From Brugia malayi (taxonomy: Eukaryota > Nematoda > Chromadorea > Rhabditida > Onchocercidae): a DNA stretch of 64,000 bases. Every line of letters begins with the position of its first letter. Position 1 is the first letter of the stretch. The stretch spans positions 8,120,501-8,184,500 of the forward strand of contig NW_025062476.1 of NCBI RefSeq assembly GCF_000002995.4, given 5' to 3'. Below are positions 1-16,703 of the stretch, piece after piece. The notes under the pieces were generated by a model. That model searched no databases, had not been told where the DNA came from, and was given only the letters and a program-made list of their open reading frames with translations. A program made the translations under genes and the position numbers.

Positions 1-2653
1 ATGGCTTGTCTTAAAATTTAAATTTATTCATTTTATAATCAAAATAAAAATTAATTAGGAAGGTGCTGAGCACACATCAGTTTCCTTCAAGTTAGCAGCA
101 TGTTACGCCAAATGATGTCCATTTGCTGTCCACTCATTGTTTTTTTTATTTTTACTTATCAATCCAAGCACCTATCAAAATAGCATCTATATATGGAAGA
201 TTCTGGTGGGAAAGAGGTCAATGTATAACAAGAACAATAGAATAAACAGATGTGTCTTTTAATTCCGAGTTCTATTAATTAAATTTTAATATGTCATTAA
301 GGGCACTTATCTTTCGGCGATTGTTTTATGATTATCCAACTGTTATACAGTCTTTGTTTTTCCTATAGTTTTAGCGTGATGCCAACGAATAATTATCGTT
401 GGCATCACGAATATTATTTGAATGAGTAGCAATATCTATGCTACTATCTAAAGGAGATGAAATTTTCCTACGAAAGCTGAAATGCCAAATTAAACTATTC
501 TATTTTTCATCAAATTATAATTTTAGAATTCTTTATACTTAAATCCAAAATCTTCATATTATAACTCTGTTACAATGTTAATTACGTCAACAATAAAAGA
601 TATATAATTTACCAAATTCTGACATGCTGGCTTTGTCATTATCTATTTCAATAATAAAGTTGGTCTGTTAATAAGGAATTAGACTTTATTATGCTTTTGA
701 AAGGGCTTTCGTATCACCAGTTCTCTTTTCGCTAAGAAAATGAAATTTAATCAAAGTAGATTGAAAACAAATTTTTGAAATTAAAAGTTCATTAATTTCT
801 ATTCTTCTTGAGCTTAATATTGTTATCACAAATTGAACTTGCATGTAGTGAAATGCGGAAATAACTGATAATTAAAAAAGACATTTGCCTATGCGAATTC
901 CTGTTTAAAGAACAATATATTTGTACTAAGTTTATTTTCGATATTAGCATTGTTTGCATGGTTTTCAATTGGTTATAGGATGAATTCCTTTGTTTTCTCA
1001 TCGTAATTTTATCACTTCAAAAGGAAAGGCAATTGCAAAATATTTTCATTTTTCCTAAGTATTTTTTTTTAAATTGTTCATTTTTAAGTATTCTGTGTAA
1101 CCTGCAAAACCACGCACAGTATAAGATAAATATCGATACAGTCAAAGCGTATGAAAATCCCCCTCTCTCTCTCTCTCTTTATATCATTTTAATCATGAGA
1201 TATACATCTATGGATGATGACACAACGAGTAAAAATCAGCAAAGCAATTCTCGATAATCAGCAACTATTTCGTACTAGAATCTATTACGACTCATAAGGC
1301 AACCCAGAGAAGTCTGCTACTATTGGATTATCGTCTTTCAATATGAAACTTTCAACCGACTTCATTAAATATAAAAAATGGCTTATCTTGAATGCTCCCA
1401 CAATATAAAATCAAAAATCCAGAAATCAGTCGTAGATCATATGACCATAAATTGCTGATTCATTGAATGTTGCATTGCAAGACATACTATAGTTTCACGG
1501 CCTCTTGTGGAAATGGGCACTTCCGGAAGTTCCGGGATTTGGTGTGAAATAACATGTGGCCTGGTGGATTGGCATATTAGTAATTACAGTTTTCTTTAGT
1601 TTTTGAGTTTTGTTGGATATCCTGAAGTATGGTAGTCTCGGTTCTCACTTACTGTGCAAAAAAACCTCTTCTATATACCAACTGTGGTATCCTTGCACTC
1701 AACAAGGTTTTGATTTATATCAAGTCTTATCCGAAAACTATTGATCATTGCTAAACTTTTTTTAATTTTCCATTACAAGTTGGAAGAAAATATTTAGAGA
1801 CAATTATTAAAATGATTCTAGTAATTATTATCAGCCCAGAGCAAGAAGTTTATTTGTCATCACTAACCAAAATAAGGTCTAATTGTAACACCAGATTGAA
1901 TCTCCATTGTTGTTCAGTACTTGAACGGTAGTGATTTAGTGAAGGGTTATGTTATTTTTCCAGTAGTGTATATATCAAACAAAGAACTGCAGTCCGTATT
2001 GGCTAATCTTGTACGATTTTATGGAAAACTCAATTGTATCAAGCCAACGGTTTGTGTCTTTCTCAAACAAGCGTGAAATGAAATAGTGATGAGCGATAAA
2101 TCGGTTTGTCCCTCTCGTGAAAGCCTATTGATCATTTTTGAATGATGTCGTCACTTTTGTTGAAGATTTATTCATAAAATATTAACTTGTTATATTTAGT
2201 TTAGTCCCCATTTTTGTATCACTCGGAATATTTTCATCTCTACATTAATGGAATTGGAATGTTAATAATTTTGTTAATAAGTTGATATCAGTCCAAATAA
2301 CCCAATTTTTAGCTGTTAAGGATTATTTGAAATGAAAGATGTCTGCTATAGTTGGAGCTGTTGTTTTTCTTAACAGTTCAAAATAGTATTAAACAAGGTG
2401 AATGGAGTTTTGAGGCTCGAGCCGTTATTTTTCGAATCCGACCACCTACCCGTAGAAGGTGAATTATGGTTTTATAGCAATTCATGCATTTTCCAAACTT
2501 TAATATTATTTGTTTTGCTTATGTGCTTTTAGGGCGTGTTTTCTCCGGTTTTGCTGATATCAGCTTGTGCAGTACGAGTACAAGATTGATATGTCTTCTT
2601 GCAAAACAGTTAATCGTTTAGATGTTTTAGAAAATTTTTTCGTTGTTTTTCAG
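1..2653. other. Upstream flank of the ELAV gene, no supported gene
   Basis: AT-rich DNA with a (CT)n run near 1163-1178 and one perfect inverted repeat (listed separately). A less AT-rich patch at 1490-1570 is open in several minus-strand frames at once, so it gives no reliable coding signal. It probably includes the promoter of the ELAV gene that follows. Confidence 0.5.
375..409. repeat. Perfect 14-bp inverted repeat, 7-nt loop
   Basis: The arm at 375-388 (cgtgatgccaacga) is the exact reverse complement of 396-409, with an AT-rich 7-nt loop. The arms are richer in G and C than the surroundings. It is one of three perfect short-loop foldbacks in the window. Confidence 0.85.
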
Positions 2654-2788
2654 CGAGAAAAAAGATTCTGCAGTGCCAAAAACATATTCTGAAAAGTGGT
2701 CAAATACAAAATCAGAATCATTTCAAAGATTTGGTAACTGTTTACTGTCAAGCGGAAAGTGTTTGCGTGTGAGAGCAGTTGAATAGTT
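2654..2788 (+). other. Probable 5' UTR exon of the ELAV gene
   Basis: A TTTTTCAG acceptor ends at 2653 and 135 nt of untranslated sequence separate it from the ATG at 2789. This fits either a cis-spliced 5' UTR exon or a spliced-leader trans-splice site. Sequence alone cannot tell them apart. Confidence 0.5.
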
Positions 2789-7692
<4,904 letters not shown>

Positions 7693-8185
7693 TTCGCATA
7701 TATTCCGGTACATCCATCATCACAATCTTGCCGACAGTATTGTTTGAAAAATATTTATGCCAAAGATCTAGTCCCCTTTTCTTATATGCCACATTTTTTC
7801 CTTAGATATGTGAAAATCTAACTAGTGTTTGGTTTTGCACTATTGCACTACCAATTTCATGACTAAAAATCATCTGATTTTCTTATTTTGACATATATTT
7901 CATTTAAATATGGAGGAATTTTTCATCCTAATTCTCACAGTGAATTTCTTTATCGCGATTTTTTTTTTTGACTTTAGTTATAAGAAATATTTTGTTTTTG
8001 GAAATTAAAATGAAAAAATTAATTTAAATGGAAGAATTCGAAATGTAGTAAAATTAGATTTTGCATTAGATTTTTACTTATTTTTGTGATTATTACCAAG
8101 TTCCTTAAATCGAGAAGCTGCATCGGTGGTTTGATCAAGCATTGTTATGTATTATAGGTACGAGTGTTTAATTTTTTAATTGTAC

Positions 8186-8232
8186 AAAAAACGTCCGATA
8201 TTTCCCAAACAGGGAAATATCGGACGTTTTTT
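8186..8232. repeat. Perfect 21-bp inverted repeat, 5-nt loop, followed by T-run
   Basis: The arm 8186-8206 (core acgtccgatatttccc) pairs without mismatch with 8212-8232 around the loop aaaca, and the T-run continues to 8240. If transcribed within the ELAV 3' UTR it would form a very stable hairpin. The shape recalls an intrinsic terminator but the context is eukaryotic. Confidence 0.9.
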
Positions 8233-10251
8233 TTTTTTTTCAGTCCGTTTGATGGCATTATATGAGTAGAAGTCCCATCTCTCAGTGATTTAGAAATGGT
8301 ATGTATTGCTATTGTCAGCAGTGGTTTTGCACTGCCATATTTTATCACCTGAAAAATCACTCTGTATGGGATTGGGGTGTCTTAGTTGTTAAAAAAATAT
8401 TCGACTCTGTCAAAAAATTAAAACTGCCTATAATTGGGAGAAAACAGTCCCTTTACTTTTCTACGCTACTAGAATAAGCAAGTAGTTTTTTTTTTTTTTT
8501 CTTTTATCTTCGCAACGTTTGTGTTTTCTTTTGGGCTATTTTTAGATCAAGCTTTTTTACATTTAGGTTATTTCTAACTTCATCTAATATCATCACGTCA
8601 ATACACGAACGGGTGGCAGTTAGTCTGTTGCAGTATGAAGTGTGAACTCATTATCTCATCATCTCATTCACATTGTGATAACTTTTTCCCAATGAAAAAA
8701 GAATCGCTGTTGTTTGTAATCATTGATGATTTGAATTGACTGATTCGTATGCATAAAATGGAAATACTTTTTTCCACTTATTTTTTGTCACTCATTTCAG
8801 AGTGTTTGCAGAAAGAGAAGCAGAGCTTGGTTATTGGTAACAAGGAATTCTTTCTGATTTTTTTTTTTCGTTCATTTTTCTGTCGTGAAGTTTTGCCTCT
8901 TTTTCTTTTAGTTGTTAATGTTTTTTAAAAATTTGATTCCTTTTTCTTTTGGTTTTCTGTGAATTGTTGTTCAATTCATAGATCTCTTTTTGAATTTGTT
9001 TTCCTTCTTTTTTATAGTTTATTTTTAATGTGGAGAAAAGAAAAACTCCGCATTAGAAATGTAGAGTTTTTCCTTTCCCTATTCTCTTTTATTGCTTGAT
9101 TTTCTCATCTGATATTTTTTTCTTTTCAGTATGTTATTTTGGCCTCTGATGCATTTATTGAAGAGTTGATTGCTCGATTTTATGGTTCCTATTTAAAGTC
9201 TCAGTTTGATATTTGGCGATATGGGTTTCCAGATTTTTTTTTCCTTAGTCGTAGATGCATCTGAGAGTTAGAGCTAATTAATGGGTGCTTGTTTTTAATT
9301 TAAACTCCAGTGTTTTTCATTGTTTTTTAAATATTAAATAAGATCCTCTATTACTGCTTTTTTTTTTTTTTTCTTTTTAAACACTGGATGCATATTCTAT
9401 TTCGGTTTTAGAATTTGTGGTTTCTCTGTTTTTTCTGTTTTCCTTTTTTTTTTTTTTTTGACCTTACGTTGTCCTGCACATTATTTGACTTCCTACCATT
9501 TTTGTTTTGTCGAGTAAGCTATTCATTCGCTTGGCCTTTTTTCTTTCGTTTATGAGGCAGTTCAATTGGCGTCAGTGTTAATCATCAGCATATAGACTTG
9601 CAGTGCACCTAACGCTATCAGTATTATCTCTTATTATTAAGTCTAATATTTCCGCCTTCTAATCAGAGTATATTTACGTTTGTGTGCTTTGGAGTAAATT
9701 TTGTTTATGTTTTGGTTGATTTTTCTTGTTCTATTTTATTGTATCACACGCAGTGTTAATATTCACTTTTTACAAAGGAAGTAGGAGGATTGAATATCCT
9801 GAAAATGGTAGAAGTGAACACATCAACTAAAAAGCCAAGCAGATTGCTGCAAATGTTTGTTTTCATCACGCCAAACAGTTTAAAAATTGCATATTTGTGC
9901 ATTTTAGTCATACATTATCATACAGTTGAAGTTGCAATTGATGGTGGACAATGTACACATCGAAGGAAGCATCTTTCTGAAATTGTAAAATTTTTTTAAT
10001 TGGGATTTTTCGTTTTGGCAGTAAGATTTGACAGTTTTTGACTTAATTTGAATGTCTGTAATCAATTTTTTTTAGGGGAGTGGTGATTCATTTTTGTTTT
10101 TCTTTCTGTTCTCGAATAATTTTGAATAGGAAGGGGGAGATGGATCTAGCTGTGTTTGGGAATTCAATGATGCATGATGCTCAGGCCGTTATTCACAATT
10201 TATGGATGTATGGCATTCAGACATATACAAACGTTGATGTTGTAGAAGTTG

Positions 10252-10257
10252 AATAAA
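10252..10257 (+). terminator. Candidate poly(A) signal AATAAA (ELAV gene)
   Basis: A canonical AATAAA lies at the end of the T-rich tract after the ELAV stop codon, about 75 bases before the facing end of the minus-strand candidate gene. It is the best candidate for the ELAV 3' end, but AATAAA is common by chance at this base composition. Confidence 0.35.
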
Positions 10258-10331
10258 CAATCTAGCAAATACAAAAGATATGTATAAGAGTAGGAAAGGT
10301 GAAAGGATCCTGTTCCCATTCATGGCCATTT

Positions 10332-12118
10332 CTAATCACAGCTATGGCTGTTTGCTAGAATCAGATATTCGAGTGTGTAAGGATGGATGCTTGAAAGCTT
10401 ATCTATCATCAGGGCTGGTTGTTTGAACCACTTTCATATTTTAGCTATCCAGTAATGATCTACTTTAGAAGTGCAAAAAAACGAAAAGCAAGAAAACTGG
10501 GGTTAGGAGAACTCACCATCGGAACTACGACTTTCATTTTCTGGATTGTTACCCAATGTTGTGTTGTGCATAACATTGGTAGATTGCGGTAACCGAGCGC
10601 AAGCATTATTCATTTGGAAGCATGCTGCGGCTTGTTGCTTAGAATCAGTACTGATAATTTAAAATTGCCATTAATTTTAAAACTACAATTACAGCTTAGT
10701 ATATTTTTCTTTTTTATATTTTTTTATTTTACCTACTCAAGTATTTTATATTTTTCTTTATTTTATCTACTTAAGAAACCTGTTTGATATTCATATACTG
10801 CAAGATATAATTTTTTAGGGAGTGCGAGTTTTAGCATAATTTCTATGGCTCAGAAAAATCTTGAAGTTGATTCAGCGAGAAGAACAATTCTTTGAATTCA
10901 AAAAGCAGTGAAAACCATTTGAAATCTGTTTCTCCAGCTCATAAATCTACGAATGTTTCAAACAATTGTAAAAATTCTAAAGAACTTTTACCACAAAAAT
11001 AATCGATTTGAACAAGAAAAAAAGACTATAAACTTCAAAATGTTTTAAAAGCAGCTCACATGCAATAGCTTGTTGGTATCAAGACTAGCAGAGTCTTTTA
11101 AACGTTTTTAAGTGTAATGATTTTCTTTTTTTATAGTAAATGTTAAAAACTTTAAAAGTTCAACGGAATTGAAGTAAACAAACGGGAAAATTTATCAAAT
11201 GAATGCTTTGAAACAATCAGTTTTCTGACTCCGAATTTCATGCCATCTCTGATCTCATATATGTGTATGTGGTGTAGATCATTCTGCATCCATATTATCG
11301 AGAGTTTTAATATTTAAAAAATTTCTACTAAATGTTTATTAAATTTAAAATCCAAGGAGAACATTGACTTTTATTAGGTTTTTTCTTTTGGATTAGTAAG
11401 TAAGAAGCGCTTATCTTAATCTTTAACAATGTTCTTTGGATTTGCAATCATTGGTAACATCTGTAGTTTATACATAGTAAACCTCATATTAGAGTACAAT
11501 CGAATCAGAATACTGTGATGAAGTCAATGAGTTGTTTGACTCTATTCATTTTGGATGTCTTCTATTATTTCGATGCATCAGTGCATAACATATATGAATA
11601 ATTTATTACCTAATTTACTGAATTTCATAGTTTTAACTCTTTGAATGTTTCAAACTTTTGAGAATATGATTGCTATAAAATATAATTTACGATGCTCTAG
11701 CGAGAGCATAATTAATTGGATAACTTAATTCCCAGATTATATGCTCACTTGATGATCCGCTCACACGCCAGTTCACTTCTTTCTTATATTAATTCATTAT
11801 TACATTACTTCTAAAGTTAATATAAAGGTGCTAAAGTTAATTTAAATATTAAATATATTATTATCGCTTGTGCCACTTAATTTAAACACATTAATGTAAT
11901 TTAACAGTATACAGTTCTCTTACGTCGTAATGTATTCGTTTTACAAAAAAAAAGTTCTTTAATGAGCAAAATTGCTAATAAAAAAAAGAAAGGAACTGAT
12001 TCGAATGAAGGCTGATCCGATGGTTCACAGCAGCAACACGAATGTGTACATTCTGAAATATAATATCAATCGTTGCTAATGCTTTTCTCGACGAAATGAC
12101 GGAATGCAATGCTTCCAT
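10332..12118 (-). CDS. Unidentified small multi-exon gene (candidate)
   Basis: Three minus-strand exons join in frame: 12118-11997 (starting at ATG), 10650-10517 and 10414-10332 (stop TAG), giving about 112 aa. The middle exon is the best evidence: it is clearly less AT-rich than its flanks, has a perfect GTGAGT donor and reads as a polar Asn/Ser/Gln-rich segment (CFQMNNACARLPQ). The last exon reads ALMIDKLSSIHPYTLEYL and ends soon after. A strong ATATTTCAG acceptor inside the first exon (exon start 12055) suggests an alternative start, with further exons possibly at 12225-12590, where several minus-strand frames stay open. I recognise no family. The gene converges on the ELAV 3' UTR. Middle and last exons are likely; the 5' end is unresolved. 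Confidence 0.4.
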
Positions 12119-12599
12119 TTATTTTAATTTTGTTCCTTTTAGTCAGCATTAATCTGAGTCCCTATATTGTATAGTAAAATCCAAAATCTCTGTATGAACT
12201 GAGGAAAAACTGAAGATTGCTAGCGGTAATGAAAGCTTAGCTTTTTGGCTTCGATGTGGCTTTGGCTTTTGAAATCTGTCCTTCACTGATATAATTGAAT
12301 GGGTCGTCGCCCTTATACAGGAAAATCGATTAGTATCTAGCATATACCATCACGTGCTGTACAGCTAACTCATTAATTTTTGCAAAAATGCACGAAATTT
12401 ATTTCAGTTAAAAAGGTTTTATGTAATCGTATTTGCCAAAAAAGGCAAAACATAATTAGTAGGCGAGAATGCGGCGCATACATCGAGAATTTTCCATCAG
12501 ATGAATTAAGTGTCTAACGAATACTGTCCATTCAGGATGTGTTTCCAACTCGGAATTTTGCAGTATCCACTTTATTCTCAAGAAAAATAAAATAAACAT

Positions 12600-15500
12600 A
12601 TAAATCCAAGCTATTTGAAAAATGAGACAAAAAAAATTTTTGAAAGATCCATCTAAAATATATATTTAGTATTGCAGCTTGTTTTGATGCGTTTTTCTGA
12701 TTTCATTGCCTTTAAGATTAAAAAATGAATAGAATATAAATACATAATCCATCCATTCTCTAATTATTATTACTTCCATCCTTAAGAATTCGATGAATTA
12801 TCTAATTAATTACGCTCTCATTGATACAGCCATGACTTAAGATAAAACTGTTCTTGGTGGATTTTCGAAGACTGTGAGGAAAATATTGGGAACTTTAACC
12901 AAAAATCGAACATCCATATTAGTACAAATTTTAAATCTTACGAATCAGCTTTTTAATTTTTGCTGAAATAATGCTGATATCATAGTAATTGTTTTACAAT
13001 AAAAATATTACTTTCTACTTTCTTTTCCTCTGAAATAGATTTAAACTAACTAGAATATTTCAGGAAAACGCGGAGGAAGAGGAGAAATTATAAGCTTCGA
13101 CTGAAAATTATGATTTTGCTACCTTTGTTGAAATTTGGAAATCAAAAGATTAAAAATATATTTAGAATTAGATGAACGTAGAGTTTCGTCTTCAATATTT
13201 TGCACTTGATCTGTCTAGTGAAATAGGTTATAGAAATTTTTGTTTACAAATATCAGGATAGGAAATTCTCTATGTTCAGTTGAAATTTCGCATTAACAGT
13301 ACTACCACTAATCCCAACTTTCATTAACCAATAATTGTCAATAAATTCTCAATATGTTGAATGAATCCTTTAGCAAATCGAGCCATTTGAATCCAGTACT
13401 GATATGAATTTATCTAACATATATTTCTAATTAGGAACTGGTTGATGATATTACAAATAATAATATTTATGGAATGATCCACTTTATCTGCTCAATATAA
13501 CAAATGATTATTTAATAACTGAATAATTGTAATTATTAAGTAGTTTTACAACTACTGATTGTTTCGTACTAGTATAATCGACTATAAATTGAATAATTCA
13601 TCAGTAGACTTGAAGATAATGCTAAAATAGCAAAACGGATTATGAATGAATAATATGATATGAATACTTTATCTATAGAAAAAAAAGGAGCAAATAATCC
13701 ACTGGAAAAGAACGACACAAAGTGGATCATATGTCTCTTATTGCTCCATATATAAGTGAACAGCATTTACACTGAACTACTCGCATTTTAAATTGCTGCT
13801 CATTATTCAATCACTTTCCTATGGCTACAAAATTTCATGACATGCCGGCTCTATCTATAATTTTTTGCGGTACTATTTAATTATAATTTGCTAATAACCC
13901 AACACTGTTCAGTCAGGAACTAGTGCATCCCTTTGTAATGCAGTTACAAGCCAAAAATAAGTCTGTTTATAGTTTTATAAAAAACGTTAACAATGTCAAT
14001 ACGTATTAAAATAATTTTTCTTTATTGTCCTATTACTATGCTTTAGCAGCCCCAGTTTTTGGTTTAGCTACTTTTTAAGAATATATTTCGCTTACAAATC
14101 TCTCACTGTCACTTCCATACTTCCGATCTTTGAAAAAAATCATCTATATGGTTTATTATTGTTGAAATCACTTAATTGTATTGCATTATTTAATAGCTAA
14201 ATAAATCATCAGACTTAAACCATTACGTTAAAAAAAGCATTGACATAAAGTGCAAAAGTTCGATTTTTGACAGCACTACTGAATGCTCCAACAGTTTAGT
14301 AGAAAACATATTCTGATTCACTCAGAATTTACTACAACTATTATCGTTTCATTATTCTTAATGTAAATATTGGATGTTAGCAAATCCATTTAAGAAGTGT
14401 AAGAAATGAAAAGTTTGAACTAAATATCGCATTTTATCTAATAGTCTTCATCAATTTCTGCAACAATTTCACGAGAAATGTTCTGTATGACATTATGATT
14501 AATCTTTTTCACTTTCCATTATTGAAAAATAACTGTAGATAAAAGGAACAAATTTTAAACTTTTGAAAAATTTGAATGATTCACTCCCAGTAAATGATTT
14601 TCAGCAGCACTGGTTACTGGTGATTCACCTGTTTACTGCCAAGCTGATGGTTGCTTCAACAATTGTCTAGTGACATCCAGTGAGATGATATATTTCGTTT
14701 TTACGTTTTTTAACGTTTTATGTTGCAATTTTCATTTTTGCCATAATTTGCTTTTCTTCTCCTCTCATACACAACCTGATGAATAGCAAGCGTCACGGAC
14801 TTGTAATGAAGAGCATTTTTGTCAGAATGAAAATTTGCCGAAAAATTCAGTTCTTAAATTAACAGATAAGTTATATAAAATGTTTATACTCTATGAAGCC
14901 ACCTAATTGTATCTCAAGCTACGTATCACTCTGTTACACCGTGAAAGCATTCATAAAATGTTTATACTCTATGAAGCCACCTCAATTCAATTCACCAAAT
15001 ATAGACGCTTTTGAACTGTTTTGAGATATTAATAATAAAGTGTATATTGTGCGGAAAAAAAAATTGTATTTTTAGAAATAGATTTAAGTGAAACGTTTGA
15101 ATGCCACTCTTCTTTCTCACAAATTCATCTTTTTTTCATGTTCTGAATTTATCACTGCTGGCCATATGATGCTGAAAGGTACCCAACAAGTATATGCTTG
15201 GAACCGAAACATTTATACAAAGAATTTTATCTCTATCAATTCATTTTTTGTTTTAAGGAAGTTGCATCGAATAGATGTTCCGTGATTGGATTCTTGTTAA
15301 CTGCTCTAATCTTCATTTGCCAATAAATAAAGGTAATTCTCTTTCCCTCATTCCTCTTTTCATAGCTGCTCTGCTTGTGCTGCTTAGAATTATATTCATC
15401 AGTAACATCGAATTAGAATAATTTAATTAGGAAATCATTCTGAAGTCTAAATATTGCAGTTTGAAGCATAAGAGACTACAAAAGTGATATTTTAGAAATG

Positions 15501-16674
15501 GATGAATTAGGAAGGGCGCAATGTATGTGTCATATTTGTGCCACTCATTATACAACTTTGAAATAGACTGGAATAATTATGTAATTGAATCTATAAATAT
15601 CCACTCAGAAATTTTATTAAATCTAAACGGATTTTAGAATATTTTGCTGAAATGACTCTGAGAGCCACCTAACTGACACAATTAACTCAAAATTAGGACC
15701 AAGATTTCCTTTTTTTTCTTTTCATGTGAAATATTCAAGGTATAGTATTTGAATCACAAAGTATTATCTGTGCCGATAATCAATTCGAATTTTCATGTCC
15801 TAGTGGAGGTTCAATATATGTCGATTTTGCTGCATATGGAAATATTGGAGTTAGCTCCTAAAAAATTTCAAATTCATTTTTTTTTTGTTGCATTAATAAT
15901 AAAAAACAGCAACCCAAAAAGGTTCAAGACATCAGTACTTTTGGGAAGTCGCATTTCATATTTTAAGAACATTCACAATTACGATTTGGATTGAAAACAA
16001 ATTACAAATTAATATTATTTTGTTCCAGGGAATTTTGTATTGAAAGTTTTTGTTGTTTTTTTTTTTTTTGATCAATTGAAAAAGATGAATTTCTGATTTT
16101 TCCTCCTGACTTAAATCGTAATAAATCAAATTCTTCAGATGTTTGCACGAATAAATAACTCACGTTAAGGATAGCAAACAAAAAAAAGAAGGAATAGTGG
16201 TGCTAAGAGAAGGGCTGGTCATAGCTACGATATCAATAACAAAATTTCTTCTTGCTAAATAAAGAAACATTGCGTGTTACGCCTTATTTTATGATTGCTC
16301 TTAAAAGGAAGACAAATGACGAAAAGAAATTAAAACAGTTCGAAATGGGAAATGGCAAAAAAAGGGATCTAAAAGACTGTCATGTACAATGCTCCTTCAC
16401 TATTTTTGCTTTATTTCCAAGCTATGTCTCAAAAAATATCCTGAAAATTAATTAGAATCTTGTTTAAGTTATTTTTCCTTTTTCATTTCAGGAATCCGGG
16501 GAAAGATGCTTAACTTCCATATAGAAAAATTAAATGTTACATATTGGGAACAATGTGTGCATCCGTCCAGTTTACAAACAATGATTAGCATGTCAACTAA
16601 TTTTCTTTTAATTTCAAGTCCATTAATACTCCAAATCAAAAGCTACCTACTGATTCTCGATAACATTCTTTCAG
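12600..16674. other. AT-rich intergenic stretch with one cysteine-containing open segment
   Basis: No gene can be assembled here. One plus-strand segment from 14600, after a GATTTTCAG acceptor, stays open for over 60 codons and starts with several cysteines (VYCQADGCFNNC), but no partner exon was found. A 30-bp direct repeat at 14875/14953 is listed separately. The rest is A/T-rich without recognisable signals. Confidence 0.4.
14875..14982. repeat. 30-bp exact direct repeat, 78-bp period
   Basis: Bases 14875-14904 are repeated exactly at 14953-14982; each copy contains the core ctctatgaagccacct. The 48-bp spacer differs from the flanking sequence. No terminal inverted repeats were seen, so this looks like a small duplication rather than a transposon. 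Confidence 0.9.
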
Positions 16675-16703
16675 GTGTCAAGATCTCACTACTTGACGAA
16701 TCA
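16675..16703 (+). other. Probable trans-splice site and 5' UTR of the lectin gene
   Basis: A TTCTTTCAG acceptor ends at 16674, 29 nt before the ATG at 16704, with no matching upstream donor exon evident. This short spacing suits spliced-leader trans-splicing and supports the chosen start codon. Confidence 0.45.

Larger units (their letters stand above)
7693..10270 (+). other. Putative long U-rich 3' UTR of the ELAV gene
   Basis: After the stop at 7692 the plus strand is strongly T-rich, with runs of eight or more T near 8230, 8487, 8861, 9234, 9358 and 9446 and many interrupted U-tracts. No coding exon is evident. An AATAAA at 10252-10257 could end the transcript. ELAV proteins bind such sequences, and long U-rich 3' UTRs are common for their own mRNAs, so self-binding is possible; that is inference. 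Transcript extent is unproven. Confidence 0.45.

Noticed and set aside
1490..1570. Minus-strand coding exon in the less AT-rich patch upstream of ELAV
   Set aside because: Several frames are open simultaneously over a short length and none connects to a plausible partner exon.
2430..2470. TTCGAATCC-like tRNA B-box
   Set aside because: No A box, cloverleaf or acceptor stem can be drawn around it.
8186..8240. Intrinsic (Rho-independent) terminator
   Set aside because: The hairpin plus T-run mimics one, but all surrounding genes are intron-containing eukaryotic genes.
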